From assembly GCA_964440115.1 (NCBI GenBank), contig CAYTPV010000010.1:1-64000 (forward strand): 64,000 bases of DNA, read 5' to 3'. This document shows, one piece after another, positions 31,098 through 39,824 of the stretch (its first letter is position 1; every line of letters starts with the position of its first letter). The DNA comes from JAEWWD01 sp964440115. Its GTDB lineage: Bacteria > Bacillota > Clostridia > Christensenellales > CAG-138. Under the pieces are notes generated by a model. That model was not told the origin of the DNA. It ran no database searches and saw only the letters and a program-made list of their open reading frames with translations. The translations under genes and the position numbers were made by a program.

Positions 31098-32555
31098 ATG
31101 GATCAAACCCGTGCGCCGATTATGGAGGCGCTGAAGGAAGTCCGCGCAACGCGCGTCGTTCCATTTGACGTACCCGGCCACAAGCGCGGCAAAGGCAACC
31201 CCGAGCTCATGGCTTTTTTGGGCCGCGATTGTCTGAGCGTAGACGTCAACAGTATGAAACCGGTGGACAACCTCTGCCATCCCATCAGCGTTATCGCCGA
31301 AGCGGAAGCACTGGCTGCGGAGGCGTTTCATGCCGCGAACACTTTTTTTATGGTCGGCGGTACCACATCGAGCGTGCAGAGCATGATACTCTACGCCTGC
31401 AAACGCGGTGATAAGCTCATACTCCCCCGAAACGTGCATCGCAGCGCCATTAACGCGCTCATACTTTGCGGTGCGGTACCTGTATATGTAAACCCTGAAA
31501 TACATGAACGGCTGGGCATTCCTCTTGGCATGCGGCTTGAAAGCGTGAAAGAAGCGATACAAGCCAATCCAGATGCAAAGGCCGTGCTGATGAACAATCC
31601 GACATATTACGGGGTCTGTTCCAATATCCGCGGCATCACGGAAGAAGCGCACGCCCACGGCATGCTCGCGATTGCCGATGAAGCGCACGGCACGCATTTT
31701 TACTTCGGCAGGAATATGCCCCCTTCCGCGATGGCAGCGGGCGCGGATATGGCAGCGGTCAGCATGCACAAATCCGGCGGCTCACTTACTCAGAGCAGCA
31801 TGCTGCTGGCGGGCGCGAACGTAAATGCAGATAAACTCAGGCAGGTCATCAACCTCACACAGACGACCAGCGGCAGCTATTTACTCCTCGTAAGCCTTGA
31901 TATATCGCGCAAGAACCTGGCGCTTAACGCAGATACGATATTCTCGCGCGTACAGGAACTGACAAGCTATGCGCGCGAAGAAATCAACCTCATCGGCGAT
32001 TACTACGCCTACGGCAGCGAACTCGTCAATGGCGACAGCATATACGCTTTCGACGAGACAAAACTCTGTGTGAACACGCTGGAACTTGGCCTTGCAGGCA
32101 TAGAAGTGCATGACATATTGCGCGATGAATACGACATTCAAGTGGAGTTCGGCGATCTGGGCAATATTTTGGCGTATGTGTCCGTCGGTGACCGCGAGCG
32201 CGATATAGAACGGCTGGTCGGGGCGCTTGCGGATATCCGCCGCAGATATAAGCGAGGTAAAGCCGCTATCATGCACCACCAGTACATCGAACCGGAAGTC
32301 TGTCTTTCCCCGCAGGAGGCATTCTATGCGGAGAAACAAAGCCTGCCCATCGGCAGCTGCGCGGGGCAGATCGCGGGCGAGTTTGTCATGTGCTACCCGC
32401 CGGGAATCCCCATCGTATCGCCGGGTGAGCGCATCACGGCGGAAATACTCTCATATATCTGGCACGCGGGAGAAATGGGCTGCACGCTGACCGGGCCTGA
32501 AGATATTCGTTTGGAACGGCTGAGCGTTATCAAAGGAGGGGTACCATGCCTCTGA
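31098..32555 (+). CDS. speA: Arginine decarboxylase (Orn/Lys/Arg decarboxylase family)
   Basis: This 485-residue PLP fold-type-I decarboxylase is of the short Firmicute class (B. subtilis SpeA size). FDVPGHKRGKGNPEL opens the protein, VGGTTSSVQSMI and ADEAHGTHFYFG build the cofactor site, and the PLP lysine lies in SMHKSGGSLTQSS. Arginine rather than lysine or ornithine is inferred from the agmatinase gene in the same operon. The product agmatine would be converted to putrescine by SpeB. It overlaps speE by 10 bases. AGGAAGGGAGG precedes the start. Confidence 0.88.
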   Translation: MDQTRAPIMEALKEVRATRVVPFDVPGHKRGKGNPELMAFLGRDCLSVDVNSMKPVDNLCHPISVIAEAEALAAEAFHAANTFFMVGGTTSSVQSMILYACKRGDKLILPRNVHRSAINALILCGAVPVYVNPEIHERLGIPLGMRLESVKEAIQANPDAKAVLMNNPTYYGVCSNIRGITEEAHAHGMLAIADEAHGTHFYFGRNMPPSAMAAGADMAAVSMHKSGGSLTQSSMLLAGANVNADKLRQVINLTQTTSGSYLLLVSLDISRKNLALNADTIFSRVQELTSYAREEINLIGDYYAYGSELVNGDSIYAFDETKLCVNTLELGLAGIEVHDILRDEYDIQVEFGDLGNILAYVSVGDRERDIERLVGALADIRRRYKRGKAAIMHHQYIEPEVCLSPQEAFYAEKQSLPIGSCAGQIAGEFVMCYPPGIPIVSPGERITAEILSYIWHAGEMGCTLTGPEDIRLERLSVIKGGVPCL

Positions 32556-33397
32556 CATTTACCGAAATGCATACGCCCCGCGTGGGGCTGCGCATCGAAG
32601 TGGAACGTCAGCTCGTGAGCGAGCAAAGCGATTTCCAGTTGATAGAAATATTCGAAAGCAAGGAATTCGGGCGCTTTCTCGCGCTGGACGGATTCATGAT
32701 GTGTACGGAAAAGGACGAGTTCATCTATCACGAGATGATGGCGCATGTGCCCATGGCGGTCAATCCGCAGGCAAAACGCGTGCTTGTCATAGGTGGCGGG
32801 GACGGCGGCGTGGTGCGCGAACTGTGCCGGTACGATGGCATTGAGCAGATCGACCTTGTGGAGATCGACCGCCGCGTCGTGGAACTTTGCGAGCAGTATC
32901 TTCCAAGCATAGCCTGCAAACTGCGCGACCCGCGCGTGAACATTAAATATCAGGACGGTATGCGTTTTGTACGCAGCTGTGCAAATGTCTACGACCTCAT
33001 AATCGTTGACTCAACTGATCCTTTTGGACCGGGCGAAGGACTATTCACGAGGGAGTTTTACGGGCATTGCTATACGGCCCTTCGCGAAGACGGCATACTC
33101 GTGAACCAGAATGAAAGCCCCTTCTATGAGGAGGACGCCAAGGCCATGCAGCGCGCGCACCAGCGTATAGCGGCGACATTCCCGGTATGCAGGCTGTATC
33201 AGGCGCATATTCCATCCTACCCCTCGGGGCACTGGATGTTCGGCTTCGCTTCCAAGGATCCGCATCCCGTCAGCGGTATACAAGCCACGGCTTGGAAGTC
33301 GCTCAAAATCCCGACGCGGTATTACAACATCAACCTGCACCGCGCATCGTTCGCGCTGCCCACTTATGTGGAGGAGATCGTCAAGCATGTGGAATAA
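32546..33397 (+). CDS. speE: Spermidine synthase (aminopropyltransferase)
   Basis: This 283-residue enzyme transfers an aminopropyl group from decarboxylated SAM to putrescine. It has FLALDGFMMCTEKDEFIYHEMM, the SAM-binding VLVIGGGDGGVVREL, and VDSTDPFGPGEGLFTREFY with the catalytic Asp. Length is typical. It overlaps speA upstream and speB downstream, so all are coupled. Because a second spermidine route is encoded just after, the true acceptor of this enzyme could be another diamine or spermidine itself. Confidence 0.92.
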   Translation: MPLTFTEMHTPRVGLRIEVERQLVSEQSDFQLIEIFESKEFGRFLALDGFMMCTEKDEFIYHEMMAHVPMAVNPQAKRVLVIGGGDGGVVRELCRYDGIEQIDLVEIDRRVVELCEQYLPSIACKLRDPRVNIKYQDGMRFVRSCANVYDLIIVDSTDPFGPGEGLFTREFYGHCYTALREDGILVNQNESPFYEEDAKAMQRAHQRIAATFPVCRLYQAHIPSYPSGHWMFGFASKDPHPVSGIQATAWKSLKIPTRYYNINLHRASFALPTYVEEIVKHVE

Positions 33398-34244
33398 AAA
33401 CGAAACGACTTTCTTCGGGTTAGATACCCCTTATGAAGCTGCGGATATCGTACTCTACGGCGTACCTTTTGACTCGACCACGAGTTATCGTCCCGGTACG
33501 CGCTTTGCAAGCACGGCCATGCGCAACGAATCGTATGGACTCGAAACCTACAGCCCCTATCAGGACGCGGATATACAGGACTGCGCCGTATTTGACGGCG
33601 GTGATCTCACGCTGTGCATAGGGGATACCGAGCTTGTTCTTTCGGAAATCGAGCGGGCGGCAAAGTGCATTCTCGACGACGGTAAGCTTCCCTTCCTGCT
33701 CGGCGGCGAACATCTTTGCTCGCTGGGGGCAATACGGGCAGTATCACGCAAATATCCCGATCTGCATATTCTGCATTTCGATGCGCACGCCGATTTTCGG
33801 GAAGACTATTTAGGCGTACAGCTTTCACACGCCACCGTCATGCGGCGCTGCCATGAACTTACCGGTGACGGGCGCATATTCCAGTTCGGCATACGATCCG
33901 GCGACAGGGAAGAATTTCGCTTTGCCGCCGAGCACGCTTCAATGCAGCGGTTTACGTTTGAAGGGTTGGAAGAGATCATCGATTCGCTCTATGGCAAGCC
34001 AATTTACCTGACGGTAGACCTCGATGTGCTCGATCCTTCCGTATTCCCCGGTACAGGCACGCCGGAACCGGGCGGCGTGCAGTACATGGAGCTGCAGAAC
34101 GCCGTTTGCGCCATCGCGGAGCGTTGTCATATCGTCGGCTGCGATTTGGTGGAACTGAGCCCCCCGCTTGATACGAGCGGCGCTTCCACCATGGTCGCCT
34201 GCAAACTGCTGCGCGAACTGTTGCTCAAACTTTGTACAAAGTGA
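33387..34244 (+). CDS. speB: Agmatinase
   Basis: This 285-residue ureohydrolase has the binuclear manganese motifs LLGGEHLCS, HFDAHADFR and DLDVLDPSVFPGTGTPEPGG. It splits agmatine into putrescine and urea, completing arginine to putrescine with SpeA. The start at 33387 lies inside speE and follows GGAGGAG. The downstream gap is filled by a dense hairpin cluster before the carboxyspermidine genes. Confidence 0.92.
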   Translation: MWNKNETTFFGLDTPYEAADIVLYGVPFDSTTSYRPGTRFASTAMRNESYGLETYSPYQDADIQDCAVFDGGDLTLCIGDTELVLSEIERAAKCILDDGKLPFLLGGEHLCSLGAIRAVSRKYPDLHILHFDAHADFREDYLGVQLSHATVMRRCHELTGDGRIFQFGIRSGDREEFRFAAEHASMQRFTFEGLEEIIDSLYGKPIYLTVDLDVLDPSVFPGTGTPEPGGVQYMELQNAVCAIAERCHIVGCDLVELSPPLDTSGASTMVACKLLRELLLKLCTK

Positions 34245-34246
34245 GT

Positions 34247-34423
34247 CTCAACGTATCGAACACAAGAACACCGTAGTACGTTGAGGGCTCTGCCCTCAAA
34301 CTCCCGCTTAGGGGCGTAACGCCCCTAAGAACCCATTATATAAAACGCTTTAAAAAGCGTTTTATAGGAAGGGTTTCCAAAGGGACATTGTCCCTTTGGT
34401 GGGATGCAGGGGTGAAACCCCTG
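34247..34423 (+). repeat. Cluster of six perfect short-loop hairpins
   Basis: Inverted repeats with complete pairing follow one another: CTCAACGTA/TACGTTGAG (34247-34285), TTGAGGGC/GCCCTCAA (34281-34299, loop TCT), CTTAGGGGCG/CGCCCCTAAG (34307-34329, loop TAA), TATAAAACGCTTT/AAAGCGTTTTATA (34339-34366, loop AA), CCAAAGGGAC/GTCCCTTTGG (34377-34399, loop ATT) and CAGGGGT/ACCCCTG (34407-34423, loop GAA). The first two share bases and are alternatives. It lies between speB and the carboxyspermidine dehydrogenase gene with no T-rich terminator tail. I recall similar hairpin strings in other Clostridial genomes, but not a named family. Confidence 0.85.
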
Positions 34424-34457
34424 TTAAAAAAATATATCACATACAGGAGGTAGTACC

Positions 34458-35657
34458 ATGGGAAAAGCGCTCATCATCGGCTGCGGCGGGGTTGCCAGCG
34501 TCGCCATCCACAAATGCTGTCAGAATTCCGAAGTGTTTTCTGAGATCTGCATCGCCAGCCGCACGAAATCCAAATGCGACGAGCTCGCAAAAAAGCTTGC
34601 GGGCGGTAAAACGCGCATCACGACCGCGCAGGTGGACGCCGACCATACGGACGAGTTAATCGCGCTCATACAGCGGGAAAAGCCGGACGTCGTATTGAAT
34701 CTCGCCCTGCCCTATCAGGATCTGACGATTATGGACGCGTGCCTTGCCACCAAGACCCACTATGTGGATACGGCAAACTACGAGCCTTTGGATACCGCAA
34801 AATTCGAATACAAGTGGCAGTGGGCCTACCGGGAGAAATTCAAGGAAGCCGGCATTACGGCGCTGCTGGGCAGCGGGTTTGACCCCGGCGTCACCAGCGT
34901 ATTTTCTGCGTACGCGCTCAAGCACTACTTTGACGAGATCCACGAGATCGACATACTCGATTGCAACGGCGGTGACCACGGCTACCCGTTCGCCACCAAT
35001 TTCAACCCTGAAATCAATATCCGCGAAGTGACGGCCAACGGCAGCTACTGGGAGAACGGTGAGTGGGTGGAGACACACCCCATGGAAATCAAGCGTGAGT
35101 ACGATTTCAAAGCCGTAGGCAAAAAGGATATGTATCTCCTGCACCATGAGGAACTGGAAAGCCTGGCGCTCAATATCAAGGGCATCCGCCGCATCCGTTT
35201 CTTTATGACGTTCGGGCAGAGCTATCTCACCCACTTGCGTTGCCTGCAGAACGTGGGCATGACGAGCATCGAGCCGATAAACTACAATGGTATGGAAATC
35301 GTACCGCTGCAGTTTTTGAAGGCCGTGCTGCCCGACCCGGCTTCTTTAGGCCCCCGCACCGTAGGCAAAACCAACATCGGCTGCATTTTCAAGGGCATGA
35401 AAGACGGCAAGGAAAAGACCTATTACGTCTATAATATCTGCGACCATCAGGAATGCTACCGCGAAGTCGGCAGTCAGGCCATCAGCTATACCACAGGCGT
35501 ACCGGCCATGATCGGCGCTATGCTGGTCATGAACGGCACGTGGCGGAAGCCCGGCGTGTTCAACATGGAAGAGTTCGACCCCGATCCCTTCATGGACGCG
35601 CTGAACAAATGGGGCCTGCCGTGGGAAGAGGATTTCCACCCCGTACTGGTGCCGTAA
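34458..35657 (+). CDS. Carboxyspermidine/carboxynorspermidine dehydrogenase
   Basis: This 399-residue saccharopine-dehydrogenase-like enzyme begins with a Rossmann loop (ALIIGCGGVASVAIHKC) and has the family signature GFDPGVTSVFSAYALKHYFDEI. It reductively joins aspartate semialdehyde to putrescine (or diaminopropane) using NADPH, giving carboxyspermidine (or carboxynorspermidine). The next gene is the matching decarboxylase, one base away, which secures the assignment. The start follows CAGGAGGTAGTACC. Which triamine is made cannot be told from sequence; with agmatinase upstream, putrescine and spermidine are likeliest. Confidence 0.9.
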   Translation: MGKALIIGCGGVASVAIHKCCQNSEVFSEICIASRTKSKCDELAKKLAGGKTRITTAQVDADHTDELIALIQREKPDVVLNLALPYQDLTIMDACLATKTHYVDTANYEPLDTAKFEYKWQWAYREKFKEAGITALLGSGFDPGVTSVFSAYALKHYFDEIHEIDILDCNGGDHGYPFATNFNPEINIREVTANGSYWENGEWVETHPMEIKREYDFKAVGKKDMYLLHHEELESLALNIKGIRRIRFFMTFGQSYLTHLRCLQNVGMTSIEPINYNGMEIVPLQFLKAVLPDPASLGPRTVGKTNIGCIFKGMKDGKEKTYYVYNICDHQECYREVGSQAISYTTGVPAMIGAMLVMNGTWRKPGVFNMEEFDPDPFMDALNKWGLPWEEDFHPVLVP

Positions 35658-35658
35658 C

Positions 35659-36792
35659 ATGCACCGGGATTTTCAAACCCTCCCCACCCCCTGCTATGTG
35701 GTGGACGAAGCGCTGCTGATTAAGAACCTTGAGATTCTGCAGGAAGTACAACGCAAAAGCGGCGCGAAAATACTGCTGGCACAGAAGGCGTTCTCCATGT
35801 TCCGCGTATATCCGCTTATCGCACAGTATCTGTGCGGTACGGCGGCAAGCGGCTTGTATGAGGCTAAGCTGGGTCGTGAATATTTCCCGGGCGAAGTGCA
35901 CGTATACTCCCCTGCCTACCGGGAGGATGAGTTTGAGGAAATCCTTTCGACGGCCGACCACATAATATTCAACAGCTTCGATCAGTGCCGCCGCTTCGGT
36001 TTTCAGGCTCTTTGCGCGGGGAAATCCTGCGGGCTGCGCGTAAACCCGGAATGCTCCACGCAGGAAGGGCACGAAATATATGACCCCTGCGCGCCGTTTT
36101 CTCGCCTTGGCGTGACGATTGGAAATTTCGAGCCCGATGCGCTTGACGGAATATCCGGGCTGCATCTGCATACGCTGTGTGAACAGGATGCGGACGCGCT
36201 TGCCAAGACCGTAGAGGTATTTGAAGAGAAATTCGGGAAATACCTCAAAGGCATGCAATGGCTGAATCTTGGCGGCGGGCACCATATCACGCGGGAGGGG
36301 TACGATATCCCGCTGCTGGTGGAAACGATATTGCGGCTCAGGGAAAAGTACGGCGTAACAGTTTATCTCGAGCCGGGGGAAGCCATCGCACTCAACGCAG
36401 GTTTTCTCGTAAGCACGGTGCTGGACACGCTGCATAACGGTATGGATATCTCCATACTCGATACCTCCGCCGCGTGTCACATGCCGGATGTGTTGGAAAT
36501 GCCGTATCGTCCAAATATCATAGGCGCGGGAAAGCCCGGTGAAAAAGCGCATACAGTCCGTCTGGGCGGTCCGACCTGCCTCGCGGGGGATATCATTGGC
36601 GACTATTCCTTTGACGAACCGCTTAAACAGGGGGACAAACTGGTATTCTGCGACATGGCGATATACTCCATGGTCAAGAACAACACGTTTAACGGCATGC
36701 GCCTGCCCGATATTGTGTTAAAGAAAACAGACGATCGATTTGCTCTTGTGCGCCGATTCGGATACGAGGATTTTAAGACAAGGTTATCCTAA
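35659..36792 (+). CDS. nspC: Carboxynorspermidine/carboxyspermidine decarboxylase
   Basis: This 377-residue PLP enzyme has an alanine-racemase-type barrel. The PLP lysine lies in KILLAQKAFSMF, the phosphate loop includes LNLGGGHHIT, and the partner-subunit cysteine appears in LGGPTCLAGD. It removes the carboxylate from carboxyspermidine to give spermidine. It starts one base after the dehydrogenase stop and is the last gene before a strong hairpin terminator. Confidence 0.92.
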   Translation: MHRDFQTLPTPCYVVDEALLIKNLEILQEVQRKSGAKILLAQKAFSMFRVYPLIAQYLCGTAASGLYEAKLGREYFPGEVHVYSPAYREDEFEEILSTADHIIFNSFDQCRRFGFQALCAGKSCGLRVNPECSTQEGHEIYDPCAPFSRLGVTIGNFEPDALDGISGLHLHTLCEQDADALAKTVEVFEEKFGKYLKGMQWLNLGGGHHITREGYDIPLLVETILRLREKYGVTVYLEPGEAIALNAGFLVSTVLDTLHNGMDISILDTSAACHMPDVLEMPYRPNIIGAGKPGEKAHTVRLGGPTCLAGDIIGDYSFDEPLKQGDKLVFCDMAIYSMVKNNTFNGMRLPDIVLKKTDDRFALVRRFGYEDFKTRLS

Positions 36793-36803
36793 TGATAATA
36801 GGC

Positions 36804-36838
36804 AAACCGGCCCTGCCATGTGGCAGGGCCGGTTTATT
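36804..36838 (+). terminator. Terminator of the polyamine operon
   Basis: AAACCGGCCCTGCC and GGCAGGGCCGGTTT pair perfectly around ATGT and lead into ATTTG. It sits between convergent genes and probably works both ways. Confidence 0.88.
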
Positions 36839-36845
36839 TGCGATT

Positions 36846-37733
36846 TTATTTTATTTCGGCTCTCGACCGACAGAAATATGCCACCGCCATACCACCCGGA
36901 CCTGAATGGCTGCCGATCACCGGCCCAAGCGGCTGAATTCGTATCTCTTTGGGATGAATGGCTTCCTCAATGAACGCTTTGAGCGTGAGCGCGTCGTCCA
37001 TGCAATCCGCCTGACAGATGATAATGCTTTGCTCTTGCGGCCGGTGGATGGTGCTAGCGCATTTTTCCGCCATGTACCGAAGGGACCGTTTGCGTCCCTT
37101 TACTTTATCAAGCGGAACCAGCCTGCCCTCGGGATCAATATACAGCACCGGCTTGATTTCAAGCATCGTACCGAACATCGCCGCCGCACCCGAAACGCGT
37201 CCGCCGCGCCGTAGGTATTCCAGCGTATCTACCGTGACAAGCGCTGTGCAGCGCTGCTTGTTCTGTTCCACCCAGTCCCGTATTTCGTTTAATGTACACC
37301 CCTGCTCCTGCATGCGCGTGGCTTCTTCCACCAGCAGCGCGAGCGGCGCGGATATGGCGAGCGTATCTACGAGTTCAATGCGGCGCTCAGGATATTTTAC
37401 GCGCAGTTCCTGCGCGGCAATCTGTTCACAGCCAAATGTCCCGGACAACGCCGAAGAAAAGCCAAGGTGAAGAATATCCTTTCCTTCTATTAGATACGGT
37501 TCAAAGTACTCCGCGACCTCGCTGGGGTTGCGCTGCGCCGTCACGACGGCAGCGCCTGCCCGCATAGCGTTAAAGAATGCTTTTATATCCGTCTCACGAC
37601 CAAGATCGTAATAGTATTCCACGCCGTTTATGGTATAGGGCATGCGCAGAACGTTTACGCCTGTTCTGTCTTCCCATGCATACGGAACTTCGGAATTGGA
37701 TTCGGTCGTAATGACATAGCTTGTATCCTTCAC
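36846..37733 (-). CDS. DegV family fatty-acid-binding protein (second copy)
   Basis: This 295-residue DegV protein has YVITTESNSEVPYAW, LHLGFSSALSGTFGCEQIAAQEL (the acyl-carboxylate loop), TLEYLRRGGRVSGAAAMFGTML and LGPVIGSHSGPGGMAVAY. It is closer to the classical DegV pattern than the copy at 20.4 kb. The GTG at 37733 is chosen because CAGGAGGATCAGC precedes it; an upstream ATG has no site. No FakA kinase gene lies nearby. It is 22 bases after the SDR gene and may share its transcript. Confidence 0.88.
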   Translation of the reverse strand: MKDTSYVITTESNSEVPYAWEDRTGVNVLRMPYTINGVEYYYDLGRETDIKAFFNAMRAGAAVVTAQRNPSEVAEYFEPYLIEGKDILHLGFSSALSGTFGCEQIAAQELRVKYPERRIELVDTLAISAPLALLVEEATRMQEQGCTLNEIRDWVEQNKQRCTALVTVDTLEYLRRGGRVSGAAAMFGTMLEIKPVLYIDPEGRLVPLDKVKGRKRSLRYMAEKCASTIHRPQEQSIIICQADCMDDALTLKAFIEEAIHPKEIRIQPLGPVIGSHSGPGGMAVAYFCRSRAEIK

Positions 37734-37755
37734 GCTGATCCTCCTGTTTCGCTTA

Positions 37756-38565
37756 TTATGCGCACTTGGGCGTATTGGCGGTAAGCCATTTCTTTTGCGC
37801 GTTGGTCCAGCGCGCGTACAACAGCTTTGCAATCCATGCATCCGGAACGAGCTTGCCCATAAAACTCAACGTGCGGTTCACAAAACCCGGAATATACATG
37901 CGCCTGCCCGCAAGCGCGCGGGAGATGGTGTGCCGCGCCACCAGCCCAAGCTGGTTTGTCGTTACGTTGCCCCAGAACCCCTGTGCCTCTATTCCCTTAA
38001 GCGCCTCCTGTGTGGTAGGCAGGCCGCCCGGACACAGCGCGAGCACCCGCACATTCTCATGCTGCAATTCCTGCCCCAATGCTATGGAGAAATCCAACAG
38101 AAAGCGTTTGGATGCAGCGTATGTGGCCTTCAGCGGCATGGGGTACATCGAAGCGAGGCTGGAAACGATGACGATATGGAACCGCTCCGCAGTCCGCCGC
38201 AACAGCGCGGCGTGTGTAACGCGAAGCGTGGCTTCGATATTCAGCCGCACGATGCGCAGTATCTCATCGCTTGTACGCGTCATGAACCCGCCTTCGTAAT
38301 CCATCCCCGCGATGTTAAACAGCATGCTTATCTGAATATTCTGCGCGTCCATATCCGCAAACATGGTCTTCACCTGTGCGTCATTCGTCAGATCGCACGC
38401 ATGGCGATACGCGTTTACTCCAAACTGACGGCGCAAACCGGACTGAAGTTCCATAAGCGCGGTATCCGAAATATCCGTCAGATACACGTCATACCCGCGC
38501 CTTGCGCATTCCACCGCCATGGCACGTCCAAGGCCGCCCGCGGCCCCAGTAATCATCGCGATCAT
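37756..38565 (-). CDS. Short-chain dehydrogenase/reductase
   Basis: This 269-residue SDR has the cofactor loop TGAAGGLGRAMA, NIAGMD, catalytic Ser in IVSSLASMYP and YAASK. The C-terminal 60 residues are hydrophobic and basic (FVNRTLSFMGKLVPDAWIAKLL), suggesting membrane contact, as in SDRs acting on lipids or ketones. The substrate is unknown. It overlaps the next upstream SDR gene by four bases (ATGA). Confidence 0.88.
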   Translation of the reverse strand: MIAMITGAAGGLGRAMAVECARRGYDVYLTDISDTALMELQSGLRRQFGVNAYRHACDLTNDAQVKTMFADMDAQNIQISMLFNIAGMDYEGGFMTRTSDEILRIVRLNIEATLRVTHAALLRRTAERFHIVIVSSLASMYPMPLKATYAASKRFLLDFSIALGQELQHENVRVLALCPGGLPTTQEALKGIEAQGFWGNVTTNQLGLVARHTISRALAGRRMYIPGFVNRTLSFMGKLVPDAWIAKLLYARWTNAQKKWLTANTPKCA

Positions 38566-39413
38566 ACGATTTCCTCCTCAAATTCAATGCCGCAGAGTGT
38601 CTGGCTCAGCGCGAACAGCCGTTCCGCCGCCTGCGTGTCGTCCACATACGGGGAATACTTCTGCACGGAACAGTTATAGAAATACAAATCCTCAGGCGCT
38701 GGCTGACGGCTGCACAGATATGCGTATGTCTGCGCCGGAATTTCCGGGGCGACGCCTGCGCGCCTGCGCAGTGACCAGAAACGGCTGACCAGATAGCCGG
38801 TGTTCTTGCCGCCGATTTCCGTGTTGACAAGGCCCGGGTCGACAACATACATGTGTATACTCAGCGCTTTATAGCGGCGGTTGAATGCCTGCGAGAACAG
38901 CATGCCGCAAACTTTGGATTGCTTATAAGCGGCAAGGCAGCCGTATCTCTTTTGCAGCATGATATCATCCCAGTTCACGCGCGTATGCTTATGCGAGCCG
39001 CTGCCCGTCCACAGCACCCTTCCCTGCACCTTTTGCAGAGCGCCCAAGAAAATATTCGTCAGCAGCACTCCGGAAAGATAATTAAGTGCGAACTGCTGCT
39101 CGTAGCCTTCCGCCGTGGTGGTATACCAGCTTCGAACTGCTCCGGCGTTGAGTATGAGCGCATTTAGGCCTTCTCCGTTCAGGTATGAAAGCACTTCCTC
39201 CGCGACACGGCGCACTTGGCTCTGCTGCATGAGATCGGCGCAATGAAACCGGATATCCGAGTCGGGAAACAAAGAGGCTAACAGCGTTTTGGCATCTGTG
39301 CAGCGCTGTTCGGAATGGCCTATGCCGATTACCCGCCATCCCTGCTGCAGCAGCGCCCTTGCGACTTCATATCCTATACCGGAGGTTGCCCCGGTAATCA
39401 CAGCGGTTTTCAT
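38562..39413 (-). CDS. SDR oxidoreductase, retinol dehydrogenase-like
   Basis: This 283-residue SDR has TGATSGIGYEVARAL, LILNAGAV, TGSGSHKHTRV with the catalytic Ser and YKQSK. The layout resembles the retinol-dehydrogenase/WW-oxidoreductase subgroup more than its neighbour does. It overlaps the DUF4097-like gene upstream and the SDR downstream by four bases each, so the two SDRs and the PadR-controlled genes form one coupled operon. Confidence 0.87.
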   Translation of the reverse strand: MKTAVITGATSGIGYEVARALLQQGWRVIGIGHSEQRCTDAKTLLASLFPDSDIRFHCADLMQQSQVRRVAEEVLSYLNGEGLNALILNAGAVRSWYTTTAEGYEQQFALNYLSGVLLTNIFLGALQKVQGRVLWTGSGSHKHTRVNWDDIMLQKRYGCLAAYKQSKVCGMLFSQAFNRRYKALSIHMYVVDPGLVNTEIGGKNTGYLVSRFWSLRRRAGVAPEIPAQTYAYLCSRQPAPEDLYFYNCSVQKYSPYVDDTQAAERLFALSQTLCGIEFEEEIV

Positions 39414-39823
39414 TTCAATTCTCCTTTTAAAGTATCGCAGACTTGCTGCGGCAAATATAGTTTCAGGTTCAAACCGTACGGCTGCGGGAACATGCCGAGG
39501 AATCTCTGGGGAAACGCAGTTTGGGTGATCGTAACCTCACTGCCCTGCTGCGTAACCGATAAGATATCATCTAGTACAAGGGGCTTCTCCAGCCAGGCGG
39601 TCGCATACACTTCCACGCGAAAGTCTTTATCCGAGGGTATGAGTTCCACTGCGGCTCCCAAGGTATCGAGCTTTGCTGAAGTTACAGGGGACTGCAGCGG
39701 GAACTCTTTTGTAACTTCGTATTGCCACAGCATGTGGCCGCCGACCACTACGCCAACCGTTACGATCGTACCAACCAACCCCACCAGAAGGAGCAGCCAT
39801 AGTACTTTATCAAACCGTTTCAT
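39410..39823 (-). CDS. Short DUF4097-like membrane-anchored protein
   Basis: This 137-residue protein has one N-terminal membrane helix (VLWLLLLVGLVGTIVTVGVVV) and an outer part starting SAKLDTLGAAVELIPSDKDFRVEVYA, which resembles the beginning of the DUF4097 putative-adhesin repeat. Full DUF4097 proteins are much longer, so this is either a short version or a gene cut off before the SDR. Its position after PadR and DUF1700 genes is the usual place for such a gene. The function is unknown. Confidence 0.55.
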   Translation of the reverse strand: MKRFDKVLWLLLLVGLVGTIVTVGVVVGGHMLWQYEVTKEFPLQSPVTSAKLDTLGAAVELIPSDKDFRVEVYATAWLEKPLVLDDILSVTQQGSEVTITQTAFPQRFLGMFPQPYGLNLKLYLPQQVCDTLKGELK

Positions 39824-39824
39824 A

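Noticed and set aside
34247..34423. Hairpin string as a CRISPR array
   Set aside because: The palindromes differ from each other in sequence and length, spacers are too short, and no cas genes are present.
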